A stretch of 64,000 bases of DNA from Hymenobacter sedentarius (GTDB lineage: Bacteria > Bacteroidota > Bacteroidia > Cytophagales > Hymenobacteraceae), in NCBI RefSeq assembly GCF_001507645.1, contig NZ_CP013909.1, positions 3,038,001 through 3,102,000 on the forward strand. The letters are read 5' to 3'. The notes beneath the pieces are model-generated. The model did not search any database, was not told the DNA's origin, and saw nothing but the letters and a program-made list of their open reading frames with translations. This document shows, piece after piece, positions 8,811-15,726 of this stretch. Within the stretch, counting starts at the first letter, position 1. Each line of letters begins with the position of its first letter. Both the position numbers and the translations under genes were made by a program.

Positions 8811-8909
8811 TTGTTTTTATACAGAGGCGCTGAGAGACAGGCTCAATGAAGCGCCGGCAACCATCCGCAACCGCGGGCAAGGTGCCAATTCCTGACCATA
8901 TAAAAACAA
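8811..8909 (+). ncRNA. SAM-I (S-box) riboswitch aptamer
   Basis: Conserved S-box segments appear in order: GAGAGACAGGCTC, AATGAAGC, GGCAACC, then AAGGTGCCAATTCCTGACC. Helices close as expected. P1 is TTGTTTTTATA (8811-8821) with TATAAAAACAA (8899-8909), 11 perfect pairs. GGCGC/GCGCC forms P2 around 8825-8854. CCGC/GCGG with loop AACC forms P3. SAM-I aptamers bind S-adenosylmethionine and normally shut off methionine or sulfur genes. No met gene follows; the downstream operon is an ATP-grasp ligase and an SsuD/SfnG-like monooxygenase, consistent with organosulfur use. The aptamer sits about 450 bases from that start codon, much further than usual, because of the leader features at 8976-9111. 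Confidence 0.92.
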
Positions 8910-8975
8910 GTTGCCGTGGACGCTGCCAACAACCTCCCCCTTCCGATTGCTGCTGTTACTGCTCGCCCCGCTGTC

Positions 8976-9023
8976 ATGCGTTGGGCTGGCATGGGCTGTT
9001 GTTGCTGTTGTTGTCTGGCCTAG
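8976..9023 (+). CDS. Putative cysteine-sensing leader peptide (six Cys codons)
   Basis: A 15-codon reading frame, MRWAGMGCCCCCCLA, lies in the transcribed leader 66 bases after the riboswitch. Six consecutive Cys codons (TGT TGT TGC TGT TGT TGT, 8997-9014) are followed by Leu, Ala and TAG. Four of the five hairpin features needed for attenuation start 2 bases after the stop. Amino-acid-run leader peptides (His, Trp, Leu, and Cys-rich peptides reported in actinobacteria) sense charged tRNA by ribosome stalling. Here the run matches the expected signal, cysteine, for a sulfur operon already under a SAM riboswitch. No Shine-Dalgarno is seen, which is normal for this phylum. The same bases give Leu or Val runs in the other frames, so translation in this frame is inferred, not shown. 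Confidence 0.55.
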   Translation: MRWAGMGCCCCCCLA

Positions 9024-9024
9024 C

Positions 9025-9111
9025 CCGCCTGCCCCGAGCGTTTCTTCGCGGGTAGGCAGGCGGTAGCGCAGGCTGGGAGCCTGCGTGTGCTGTACCGCCG
9101 CCCCCGCGGCG
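9025..9111 (+). promoter_or_regulatory. Attenuator-like set of mutually exclusive hairpins
   Basis: Stem A pairs 9025-9033 with 9055-9063 (9 bp). Stem B is CGCAGGC/GCCTGCG at 9067-9085. Stem C is CGCCGC/GCGGCG at 9096-9111 and is followed by TTCATTTCC. The right arm of A can instead pair with the left arm of C: GGCGGTA (9059-9065) with TACCGCC (9093-9099), 7 bp enclosing B. A ribosome stalled on the Cys codons would cover the start of A, favour the A-C pairing and prevent stem C. This is the topology of amino-acid attenuators. Stem C's weak T tract makes it an uncertain intrinsic terminator. Confidence 0.5.
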
Positions 9112-9360
9112 TTCATTTCCTCTATTTCTGGGTTGCTGTCGGCTGCTCCGCTGTGCGCGCAGCCGGCTTCGTGTCGAACTACCTGCGCTGTTGTGGCCCA
9201 AAATTGAGCAAGCGCCGGCGCAAGGTTCGGCTACCCCGAATGGAAGGCTCTTCCGGCCCATCATACCCTGCTTTTACTTGATTTTTTGTAGCCGCAGCCC
9301 AGCCTAATCTGGTTGCGGACTGCTGTTCTCACCACATTTATTTCAACTAACTCTTTTGAT
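9112..9360 (+). other. Remaining long leader of the ATP-grasp operon
   Basis: This 249-base stretch has no convincing gene. It holds one further hairpin, CGGCTGC (9140-9146) with GCAGCCG (9159-9165), a GCGCCGGCGC palindrome near 9212, and a T6 run at about 9282-9287. The short frames crossing it have no recognisable product. It may be part of the expression platform. Confidence 0.5.
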
Positions 9361-10392
9361 ATGTCGCTGAACCAAAAGCCCATTGGCATTTATTTCGAGC
9401 ACCCTGAATGGTTTAAGCCACTCTTTGCGGAGCTGGACCGCCGTGGGCTAGCCTACGAGAAAATTGACGCCGCCCACCACCTCTTCGACCCTTCCGAGAA
9501 GGAGAGTGGCTACAGCCTGGTAGTGAACCGGATGAGTTCCTCGGCCTACCTGCGGGGCCATGGGCAGGGCATTTTCCACACCGCGGGCTACGCGACGCAC
9601 CTTGAGCGCATCGGCACGCGCATTATCAACGGTTCAGCGGCCACGGCCATCGAAACCAACAAAGCCCGCCAGCTCTCGCTGTTTGAGTCGCTGGAACTGA
9701 AATACCCGAAGTCGTTTGTGATAAATCACGCCTCGCGGGCGGTCGATGCGGCCCAGCAATTGCGCTTCCCCATCGTGGTGAAGGTGAACATCGGCGGCAG
9801 CGGCGCGGGCATCATCCGCTTCGACACGCTGGAAGGCTTGCAGGCGGCGGTCGACAACAACCAGATTGACCTGGGCATCGACCAAACCGCGTTGGTGCAG
9901 GAATACGTGACGCCCCGGGGCGGCAACATCCACCGCGTGGAAACGCTGGATGGCAAGTTCCTGTACGCCATGAAGGTGTTTACCACCGGCGAGAGCTTCA
10001 ACCTGTGCCCGGCCGAAATCTGCCAGATTCCGGAGGAGCAGTCGGCGGAGTTCTGCCTAACCGAAGCACCCAAAAAAGGCATTCAGGTGGAAGCCTTCAC
10101 GCCGCCCGCCGAGGTGATTGCCGCTGTGGAGCGCATCGTGGCCGCCGCCAAAATTGACGTGGGCGGCATCGAATACCTCATCGACGACCGCACCGGCGAC
10201 GTGCTTTTCTACGACATCAACGCCCTGTCCAACTTCGTGGCCGACGCCGTGAACGTGGTCGGCTTCGACCCCTACGCCCGCTTCGTGGACTACCTGGAAG
10301 CCCAGCTTCCCGGTACTGGCACCCCAGCCCAATCAGCTGCCACAACCACGGCCACATCAGCTCCACAACTTGTCACGGAATCAATACACTAA
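9361..10392 (+). CDS. ATP-grasp ligase (RimK/glutathione-synthetase-like)
   Basis: A 343-residue cytoplasmic ATP-grasp protein. These enzymes activate a carboxylate as acyl phosphate and join it to an amine or thiol. The N-terminal third is a small alpha/beta pre-ATP-grasp domain (IGIYFEHPEWF...). The ATP-binding part shows TNKARQLSLFESL, the strand-Lys FPIVVKVNIGGSGAGI with a glycine-rich loop, ALVQEYV, and a metal-binding end IEYLIDDRTGDVLFYDINALSNFV (Asp and Asn). The last 25 residues are a low-complexity Thr/Ala/Pro tail. It is 3 bases from the monooxygenase gene, so the two are cotranscribed. The substrate is unknown. The SAM riboswitch upstream suggests a sulfur compound; one inference is that it caps an amine before C-S cleavage. 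The ATG at 9361 is chosen over the longer frame from 9313. Confidence 0.85.
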   Translation: MSLNQKPIGIYFEHPEWFKPLFAELDRRGLAYEKIDAAHHLFDPSEKESGYSLVVNRMSSSAYLRGHGQGIFHTAGYATHLERIGTRIINGSAATAIETNKARQLSLFESLELKYPKSFVINHASRAVDAAQQLRFPIVVKVNIGGSGAGIIRFDTLEGLQAAVDNNQIDLGIDQTALVQEYVTPRGGNIHRVETLDGKFLYAMKVFTTGESFNLCPAEICQIPEEQSAEFCLTEAPKKGIQVEAFTPPAEVIAAVERIVAAAKIDVGGIEYLIDDRTGDVLFYDINALSNFVADAVNVVGFDPYARFVDYLEAQLPGTGTPAQSAATTTATSAPQLVTESIH

Positions 10393-10395
10393 GCC

Positions 10396-11415
10396 ATGAA
10401 ATTCGGATATTGGATGCCCATTTTTGGGGGCTGGCTGCGCAACGTGGAAGACGAGCAGATGCCCACCGACTGGAGCTACGTTAAGAAACTGGCGCAGCGC
10501 AGCGAGGCCCTCGGCTACGACCTCACGCTCATCGCCGAGCTGTACCTCAACGACATCAAGGGCCAGGAAGCGCCTTCGCTCGAAGCCTGGAGCACCGCTG
10601 CCGCACTGGCCGCCGTGACCGAGCAGCTGGAAATCATGGTGGCCGTGCGCCCCACCTTCCACAACCCCGCGCAGCTGGCCAAGCAGGCCGCCAACATCGA
10701 CCTGATTGCGCCCGGCCGGCTGTCGCTGAACGTGGTATCAAGCTGGTGGCGCGACGAGGCCACCAAGTACGGCCTGCACTTCGAGCAGCACGACGACCGG
10801 TACGCCCGCACCCGCGAGTGGCTCGATGTGGTGACCAACGTGTGGAAGCAGGACCATTTCAGCTACGACGGCAAGTACTACCAGGTGGCCGATAACGTGC
10901 TGCAGCCCAAGCCCGCTAAGGCGCCCTTCCTGTACGCCGGCGGTGAGTCGGAAGCGGCCAAAGACCTGATTTCGACCCAGTGCGACGGCTACGTGATGCA
11001 CGGCGACTCGCCGGAGCAAATTGGGGCCCGCATCGCCGACATGCGCCGCCGCCGCGAGCAGAAAGGCCTGCCGCCCATGAGGTTTGGCGTGGCTGGCTAC
11101 ACCATCGTGCGCGACAACGACCAGGACGTGAAGAAGGAGCTCGACCGCATTACCAACGTGAAGTCCTCAGCCGCGGGCTACGGCAACTACCAGCAGTGGC
11201 TGGCCGGCACCCAGCTCGAGCAGCAAGTGTCGCTGCACGATTACTCGGTGTCGAACCGCGGCCTCCGCACCGGCCTCACTGGTACGCCGGCCCAGATTCA
11301 GGACCGCATCGGCGCCTTCGAAGAAGTAGGCGTGGATTTCTTCCTGCTGCAGGCCAGCCCGCAGCTTGAGGAAATGGAGCGGTTCTCGGAGTCGGTGATT
11401 CAAGTTTTAGCGTAG
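10396..11415 (+). CDS. LLM-class flavin-dependent monooxygenase (SsuD/SfnG-like)
   Basis: A 339-residue bacterial luciferase-like enzyme that uses reduced FMN and O2, typically to oxidise sulfonates, sulfones or thioethers and cleave C-S bonds. Family features are the start MKFGYWMPIFGGW, the EQLEIMVAVRPTFHNPAQLAKQAANIDLIAPGRLSLNVVSSWW-type block at about residues 75-115 (shown in part), the HDDRYARTREW motif, QPKPAKAPFLYAGGES and the C-terminal TGLTGTPAQIQDRIG. It resembles my memory of dimethyl-sulfone monooxygenase SfnG and alkanesulfonate monooxygenase SsuD, but the substrate cannot be fixed. No NADPH:FMN reductase lies next to it, so reduced flavin must come from elsewhere. The start follows the ATP-grasp stop by 3 bases. 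Confidence 0.88.
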   Translation: MKFGYWMPIFGGWLRNVEDEQMPTDWSYVKKLAQRSEALGYDLTLIAELYLNDIKGQEAPSLEAWSTAAALAAVTEQLEIMVAVRPTFHNPAQLAKQAANIDLIAPGRLSLNVVSSWWRDEATKYGLHFEQHDDRYARTREWLDVVTNVWKQDHFSYDGKYYQVADNVLQPKPAKAPFLYAGGESEAAKDLISTQCDGYVMHGDSPEQIGARIADMRRRREQKGLPPMRFGVAGYTIVRDNDQDVKKELDRITNVKSSAAGYGNYQQWLAGTQLEQQVSLHDYSVSNRGLRTGLTGTPAQIQDRIGAFEEVGVDFFLLQASPQLEEMERFSESVIQVLA

Positions 11416-11446
11416 TCCGGCAATTTCGGATTGCCAAACACCAGCA

Positions 11447-11546
11447 CGTCATGCTGAGCGCAGCCGAAGCATCTCGCTTGTGCAAGTAATTCTCACGTTT
11501 GGGTTATTACTGCCAGCGAGATGCTTCGGCTGCGCTCAGCATGACG
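11447..11546. repeat. Intergenic palindromic repeat, family 1 (32-bp perfect arms)
   Basis: Arms 11447-11478 and 11515-11546 are exact reverse complements, reading CGTCATGCTGAGCGCAGCCG then AAGCATCTCGCT, with a 36-base loop. Other copies in this window share the same arm core. It lies between the monooxygenase and the permease. Confidence 0.9.
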
Positions 11547-11610
11547 GTTCTTTAGGCGCATTAATGCGCATTAGTACTTAACGTGCCTATGGCGCGTACT
11601 CACAAATTAC

Positions 11611-13086
11611 ATGCTCAAAAAATCACTGGAGCTGCTTCGATTGGAAGCGGCCGAAACGGGGGCCAACACCCTCAAACGCAGCCTCAACGGCATCAGCCTC
11701 ATTGCCATTGGCATCGGGGTTATCATTGGCGCCGGCCTTTTTTCCCTCACAGGCATTGCCGCAGCCAATAATGCCGGGCCAGCCGTTACGCTCTCTTTCA
11801 TTGTGGCCGCGGTGGGCTGTGCTTTCTCTGCGCTGTGCTACGCCGAGTTTGCGTCCCTGGTGCCCGTTTCGGGCAGTGCCTACACCTATTCGTACGCCAC
11901 CATGGGCGAGCTATTCGCCTGGATAATCGGCTGGGACCTGATACTGGAATACTCGGTAGGGGCGGCCACGGTAGCCATCAGCTGGTCGCAGTACCTCATC
12001 AAGTTCCTGGGCAAGTATGGACTGCACATTCCAGCGCAACTGGTGATGTCGCCCTTCGAAAAAGCCACCCTGGCCGATGGCTCGGTGGTGTCGGGCTTTG
12101 TCAACGTGCCGGCCATGCTTATTGTGCTGGCTATCACAGCCATCGTCACGCGGGGCACCAAGGGCTCGGCGTGGTTCAATGCGCTGGTGGTGGCCCTGAA
12201 GGTGGCCGTGGTGCTGGTGTTCATTGCGTTGGGCTGGAAATACATCGACCCGGCCAACTACCAACCCTACATTCCGGCCAATACCGGCAAGTTTGGCGAG
12301 TTTGGCCTGAGCGGCATTTTGCGCGGGGCCGGCGTCATTTTCTTCGTGTTTATTGGCTTCGACATCGTGGCTACCATGGCGCAGGAAACCAAGAACCCGC
12401 AGCGCAACATGCCCATTGGCATCCTGGGCTCGCTGGCGGTGTGCACGGTGTTGTTCGTGCTTTTCGGCCACGTGCTCACGGGGGTGGCCAACTACACCGA
12501 GTTCAAAAACAGCGCGGCGCCGGTGGCCATTGCCATTGAAAAAACGCCCTACGCCTGGCTCAGCTCGGCCGTAATCCTGGCTATTCTTATCGGCTACACC
12601 TCCGTAATTCTGGTGGATTTGCTGGGACAGTCGCGGGTGTTTTTCTCCATGTCGAAGGATGGGCTGCTGCCGCCGGTGTTTTCCAAGGTGCACCCGCGCT
12701 TCAACACGCCGTTTCAGTCGAGCCTGCTGCTGGGGCTGTTCATCGCCTTGTTTGCCGGCTTTGTGCCCATTGCCGTGGTGGGCGAGATGACGAGCATCGG
12801 CACCTTGCTGGCCTTTGTGATGGTGTGCCTGGGCGTGCTCATCCTGCGCCGCACCAACCCCAACGCGCCGCGCAGCTTCCGCACGCCGTGGGTGCCGGTG
12901 GTGCCCATCCTGGGCATTATCGTGTGCCTGGTGATGATGTTTTCGCTGCCCGGCGAAACCTGGCTGCGCCTGATAGTGTGGCTGGCCATTGGGCTGGCGA
13001 TATACTACGGCTACGGCAAAAAGCACAGCAAGCTGCGGCTGGCTCAAGAAGCAGCCGCTCAAGTTCCTCCCCAAGCGGTGGCTTAA
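11611..13086 (+). CDS. APC-family amino acid permease (CAT-like)
   Basis: An inner-membrane amino acid transporter of 491 residues with about 12 hydrophobic helices. The family-typical first helix IGIGVIIGAGLFSLTGIAA is at residues 33-51. Further on come LCYAEFASLVPVSGSAYTY, FIGFDIVATMAQETKNPQRNMP and a C-terminal block including FRTPWVPVVPILG. These features match cationic amino acid transporter-type APC members annotated as amino acid permeases. The substrate is not determined. It follows the SAM-riboswitch operon by 195 bases with a palindromic repeat between, so it probably has its own promoter. Whether it imports a sulfur amino acid for that operon is speculation. It converges on a stress gene, sharing the terminator at 13106. 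Confidence 0.92.
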   Translation: MLKKSLELLRLEAAETGANTLKRSLNGISLIAIGIGVIIGAGLFSLTGIAAANNAGPAVTLSFIVAAVGCAFSALCYAEFASLVPVSGSAYTYSYATMGELFAWIIGWDLILEYSVGAATVAISWSQYLIKFLGKYGLHIPAQLVMSPFEKATLADGSVVSGFVNVPAMLIVLAITAIVTRGTKGSAWFNALVVALKVAVVLVFIALGWKYIDPANYQPYIPANTGKFGEFGLSGILRGAGVIFFVFIGFDIVATMAQETKNPQRNMPIGILGSLAVCTVLFVLFGHVLTGVANYTEFKNSAAPVAIAIEKTPYAWLSSAVILAILIGYTSVILVDLLGQSRVFFSMSKDGLLPPVFSKVHPRFNTPFQSSLLLGLFIALFAGFVPIAVVGEMTSIGTLLAFVMVCLGVLILRRTNPNAPRSFRTPWVPVVPILGIIVCLVMMFSLPGETWLRLIVWLAIGLAIYYGYGKKHSKLRLAQEAAAQVPPQAVA

Positions 13087-13105
13087 CGCCTAGCCCAACG
13101 CGTAT

Positions 13106-13139
13106 AAAAAAAGGCAGCTGATTACTCAGCTGCCTTTTT
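13106..13139. terminator. Bidirectional terminator between permease and stress gene
   Basis: GGCAGCTGA (13113-13121) pairs with TCAGCTGCC (13126-13134) around a 4-base loop. It is flanked by A7 upstream and T5 downstream, so it can stop transcription from both convergent genes. Confidence 0.9.
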
Positions 13140-13157
13140 CTATACCGTTAAGGTAAA

Positions 13158-14081
13158 TTATCGGTTGGTACGATTGTCATTGTCCACGTTGCCGGTGCGG
13201 GTGTCGGTGGCGCCGAGCTGCTGCACGTCCACGTCGGTTTTGCGCACGGTGGTACGCACGGTTTCGTCGCGCTCGGTCACCTCCTTGCCAATGTTGACTT
13301 CGCCCACTACGCGGGCTTCTTTGGAAACCACGGCGCGCTCGGCCTGCTCCGTTACTTTGATTTCACCTTCTTTGAAGGCGGCAAAGTCGGCTTCGGTGGC
13401 GGGGCGGTTCACGTCGCGCCGCTGCACGTTTACGTGCTCTTCGCGCAGGCGCACGTGCTCTTCCACGGGCTTTTCAATGATGCGGCTGCGGATGCGGGCG
13501 CCGCCGGTTTGCTCCACGCGCTTTCCCACTTGCAGGTTTTCTTCGATGATGGGCAGCGAGCCGGTTTGCTGGCCGGTGGCGGTTTGGGCGGTGCCGCTGT
13601 TGGCCGCGAATCCCTGGGCGCCGGTCATGCCATACCCTTGGGCAGTGGCTTGCTCGCGCACATCGATGGCACCGTTGCCATCCATGATATCACGGGCGCG
13701 CTCGGCTTCTTCCGACGAAGCGGCGTGTACCGTTACCACCGAGCGGCCGCTGCGGGTGGCGTTGGTGTAGGCGTGGGTGTCCTGGTGGTCGGTGCCAAAC
13801 AGATTGCTGAAGAATCGGCTGATGCCGTCTTCGGCTTTGCCGGTGGCCCGGCTGGTGGCATCGGCGGCGCCTTCGGCGGCCGTGCCGCTGATATTCCGGA
13901 AATCGGAGGGGTCGTTATGGTTGGTGCCGGTGCTGCTCGCGGTCATGTGCTGGGCATTCTGGGCGTCTTGGGCGGCTATGTCCACGTTGCTGCTTACAAA
14001 ACCGGCGGACATAAGTTTCTGGACGACTTGTTGGGCTTCTGAAGCGCTGTTGAACAAGCCTACTACTGTTTGTTGGGCCAT
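13158..14081 (-). CDS. General stress protein: YflT-like domain plus DUF2382 (YsnF/AvaK)
   Basis: A soluble 307-residue protein. The first 120 or so residues match the general-stress 17M/YflT-like fold (TVVGLFNSASEAQQVVQKLM.AGF, then GISRFFSNLFG and VTVHA..SEEAERARDIMDGNGAIDV). After a Gln/Thr-rich linker, residues about 175-300 are the DUF2382 repeat region: LPIIEENLQVGKR, RIIEKPVEEHVRLREEHVNV, and further V-E-R-rich amphipathic strands. Such proteins are induced by osmotic, oxidative or nutrient stress in other bacteria, but their biochemical role is unknown. It heads a cluster of three related genes on the same strand (13158, 14128, 14900), each separately spaced. The paralogue at 14900 shares only the N-terminal domain, and the one at 14128 only the C-terminal. 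Confidence 0.85.
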   Translation of the reverse strand: MAQQTVVGLFNSASEAQQVVQKLMSAGFVSSNVDIAAQDAQNAQHMTASSTGTNHNDPSDFRNISGTAAEGAADATSRATGKAEDGISRFFSNLFGTDHQDTHAYTNATRSGRSVVTVHAASSEEAERARDIMDGNGAIDVREQATAQGYGMTGAQGFAANSGTAQTATGQQTGSLPIIEENLQVGKRVEQTGGARIRSRIIEKPVEEHVRLREEHVNVQRRDVNRPATEADFAAFKEGEIKVTEQAERAVVSKEARVVGEVNIGKEVTERDETVRTTVRKTDVDVQQLGATDTRTGNVDNDNRTNR

Positions 14082-14127
14082 AAGTAACTAACTGAAAATG
14101 TGGAAAGGAAGGATAGGAATGGGAAGG

Positions 14128-14598
14128 CTAGGAGGGGAGGGAGCTAGTGGGCGCTCCGGAAGTGGGGCTGGCAGAACCAGCGGCTGGCGCGGCTACCCGC
14201 TCGGCGGTCACGACCTCGCGGCGTAGCTCCACCTGGTGCGCGGTATTGGTGGTAACTACCTGCTTCCGCACGTGCACTTCCTCCACGAGCAGGATGCGGG
14301 TAGTCACCACCACTTCTTCGCGGAACACCGGAATTATCATGGTATCGCCTTCGTGGCGCACGGGAGGTATTACCTCTACGTATTGATTCACAGGCACGTG
14401 TTCCACCGAAACCTGTTCGTGCTTGGTGGGCACGTTCACGGTCTGGGTTTCATTGTGCACGGTTTTGCGCACGGTGACCGTACCCGTCTCGACCACTTCT
14501 TTCTCGATGTGGGCTACTTCTTCGATGACCGGAATGGTCCGGGGCAGGAACTCGGGCGTACCCGACGAGGGGAGGAATTCGGGGGTGTTTGGAGACAT
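14128..14598 (-). CDS. DUF2382 (YsnF/AvaK) domain stress protein
   Basis: A 156-residue protein consisting essentially of a DUF2382 domain: RTIPVIEEVAHIEKEVVETG, VTVRKTVHNETQTVNVP, VNQYVEVIPPVRHEGDTMIIPVFREE, then VHVRKQVVTTNTAHQVELRREVV. The N-terminus carries a short direct repeat, TPEFLP twice within residues 5-19. The C-terminus is an Ala/Ser/Pro/Thr tail. There is no signal peptide or membrane helix. It lies 46 bases upstream of the two-domain stress gene at 13158 (transcription runs leftwards), so the two may be cotranscribed. The function is not known beyond association with stress response. Confidence 0.8.
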   Translation of the reverse strand: MSPNTPEFLPSSGTPEFLPRTIPVIEEVAHIEKEVVETGTVTVRKTVHNETQTVNVPTKHEQVSVEHVPVNQYVEVIPPVRHEGDTMIIPVFREEVVVTTRILLVEEVHVRKQVVTTNTAHQVELRREVVTAERVAAPAAGSASPTSGAPTSSLPS

Positions 14599-14899
14599 GG
14601 CCTAGAATACGGCCTTCGCTGAAGCGCGGGTGATTTTTCCCAACGGCCATGCCCCTGTAAGGTCGGCGGCCACTGGCGCTAAAAAAGGCACCGCCAGTGG
14701 CGAACCAGGCTGAGACGGCGCAGTGCGATAATTGCAAATCAAAAGGTTAAAATGCCTAAAGCCGAGCAAAGGCAGCGCCTGCTAGCCAGCGCCTAGCAGC
14801 GCCGGACAGTGCAAAATCTTATTAAAGATTTATTGTCGTTCGCAGCGGGGCCGCTCCCGCGGCTGGGGCCTTCCTTTGATTATTCTTGCTCGCCTTCGC
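14599..14899. other. Intergenic region within the stress-gene cluster
   Basis: No gene is seen in these 301 bases. They contain one clear inverted repeat, GCCACTGGCG (14669-14678) with CGCCAGTGGC (14692-14701), 70-100 bases upstream of the 14598 start on the minus strand. It could be an operator or hairpin. An AT-rich stretch at about 14815-14840 may hold promoter elements. Confidence 0.5.
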
Positions 14900-15379
14900 C
14901 TAGTGCGTGGTGACTCCATTGGCATCTAGCTCGTCGTCGTCGCGCACGCGGGAAAGGCTGCCTTCCAGGTCCACAATGTCATCCTCGGCGGCGCTGCTGG
15001 CGGCGGCATTGCCAGGGCTTTGCGCCTGCCGGTACACGTCGACGGCGCCGTTTGCGTTGAGGGCGCCGCCCGCCCGCTGTGCCTGCTCATCAGTGGCGGT
15101 ATTCACGGTTAGCACGGCGCTATCGGGTCCGGATGCAGCGATGTGGGCCTGGGCTTCGGCATTCTCATTGCCCGCAAAAAGGTCGGTGAAAAACCGGACG
15201 ACGCCGTCCTCAACCGATTCGGTGGGCGCAGCGGCGTCGGTGGTCAGGTGCTGGCCTCGCAACGTATCCCGGGTGGCCAGGTTGAGCTGACTGCGCTCGA
15301 AACCAGCCGCCAGCAGCTGCTCAACGGCAGCCTGCGCTTCGATGCTACTAGTGAATAATCCAACGACGATTCCGGCCAT
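14900..15379 (-). CDS. YflT-like general stress protein
   Basis: A 159-residue soluble protein. It matches the N-terminal domain of the 13158 gene: MAGIVVGLFTSSIEAQAAVE, AAGFERSQLNLATRD, DGVVRFFTDLFAG, VLTVNTATDEQAQRAGGALNANGAVDVYRQ. It lacks the DUF2382 part and instead ends in a short acidic tail (EDDIVDLEGSLSRVRDDDELD). The start at 15379 (MAGIVVG) aligns with its paralogue; upstream in-frame codons to 15604 do not. Function: stress-associated, mechanism unknown. Together with the 13158 and 14128 genes it suggests one ancestral two-domain protein and its split parts. Confidence 0.82.
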   Translation of the reverse strand: MAGIVVGLFTSSIEAQAAVEQLLAAGFERSQLNLATRDTLRGQHLTTDAAAPTESVEDGVVRFFTDLFAGNENAEAQAHIAASGPDSAVLTVNTATDEQAQRAGGALNANGAVDVYRQAQSPGNAAASSAAEDDIVDLEGSLSRVRDDDELDANGVTTH

Positions 15380-15726
15380 GACGAGGGAGTGGATGAGCCT
15401 TGGTTTACGGCTGGGGTGGCGCCCGGTTTTACGCGCCCGGCGCGAACCCAATGGCCACACTCGGACGGCAAAGTATTGCGCTGCAGGAAGTACCCATGCT
15501 TCCGGCGCCGCTTGCTGAGCTGCGCCTCGCCAGGTTTGGATAGGGCAGGGGCGGGTTGAAAACTTTCGGCCTCCCCTAAGGCTTGGGGTAGTAGCAATGA
15601 ACAATGTTGATAGTTAATTGCCCGAACGGTGCCTACCGCTTGCGCAAGCCCGGTGTACTTTTGTAGTTCTGCCGGAAGCATTCAGTCAACAGCAGGACAA
15701 GTGCGTACTCGGTTTGCCCGCTTACT
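15380..15726. other. Divergent intergenic region with a candidate promoter
   Basis: No gene is seen in these 347 bases between the minus-strand stress gene and the plus-strand GAF gene. TACTTTTG at 15656-15663 fits the TAnnTTTG box on the plus strand, 63 bases before the GAF start. A CTTGCGCAAG palindrome lies at about 15639-15648, just upstream of it. Confidence 0.5.

Noticed and set aside
8846..9055. A 69-codon frame with a Leu6 run through the riboswitch leader
   Set aside because: Its start codon is inside the riboswitch core (AATGAAGC), and its Leu run is the same DNA as the Cys run in another frame.
9087..9281. A 64-codon frame in the leader of the ATP-grasp operon
   Set aside because: It has no conserved features and overlaps hairpin C of the attenuator.
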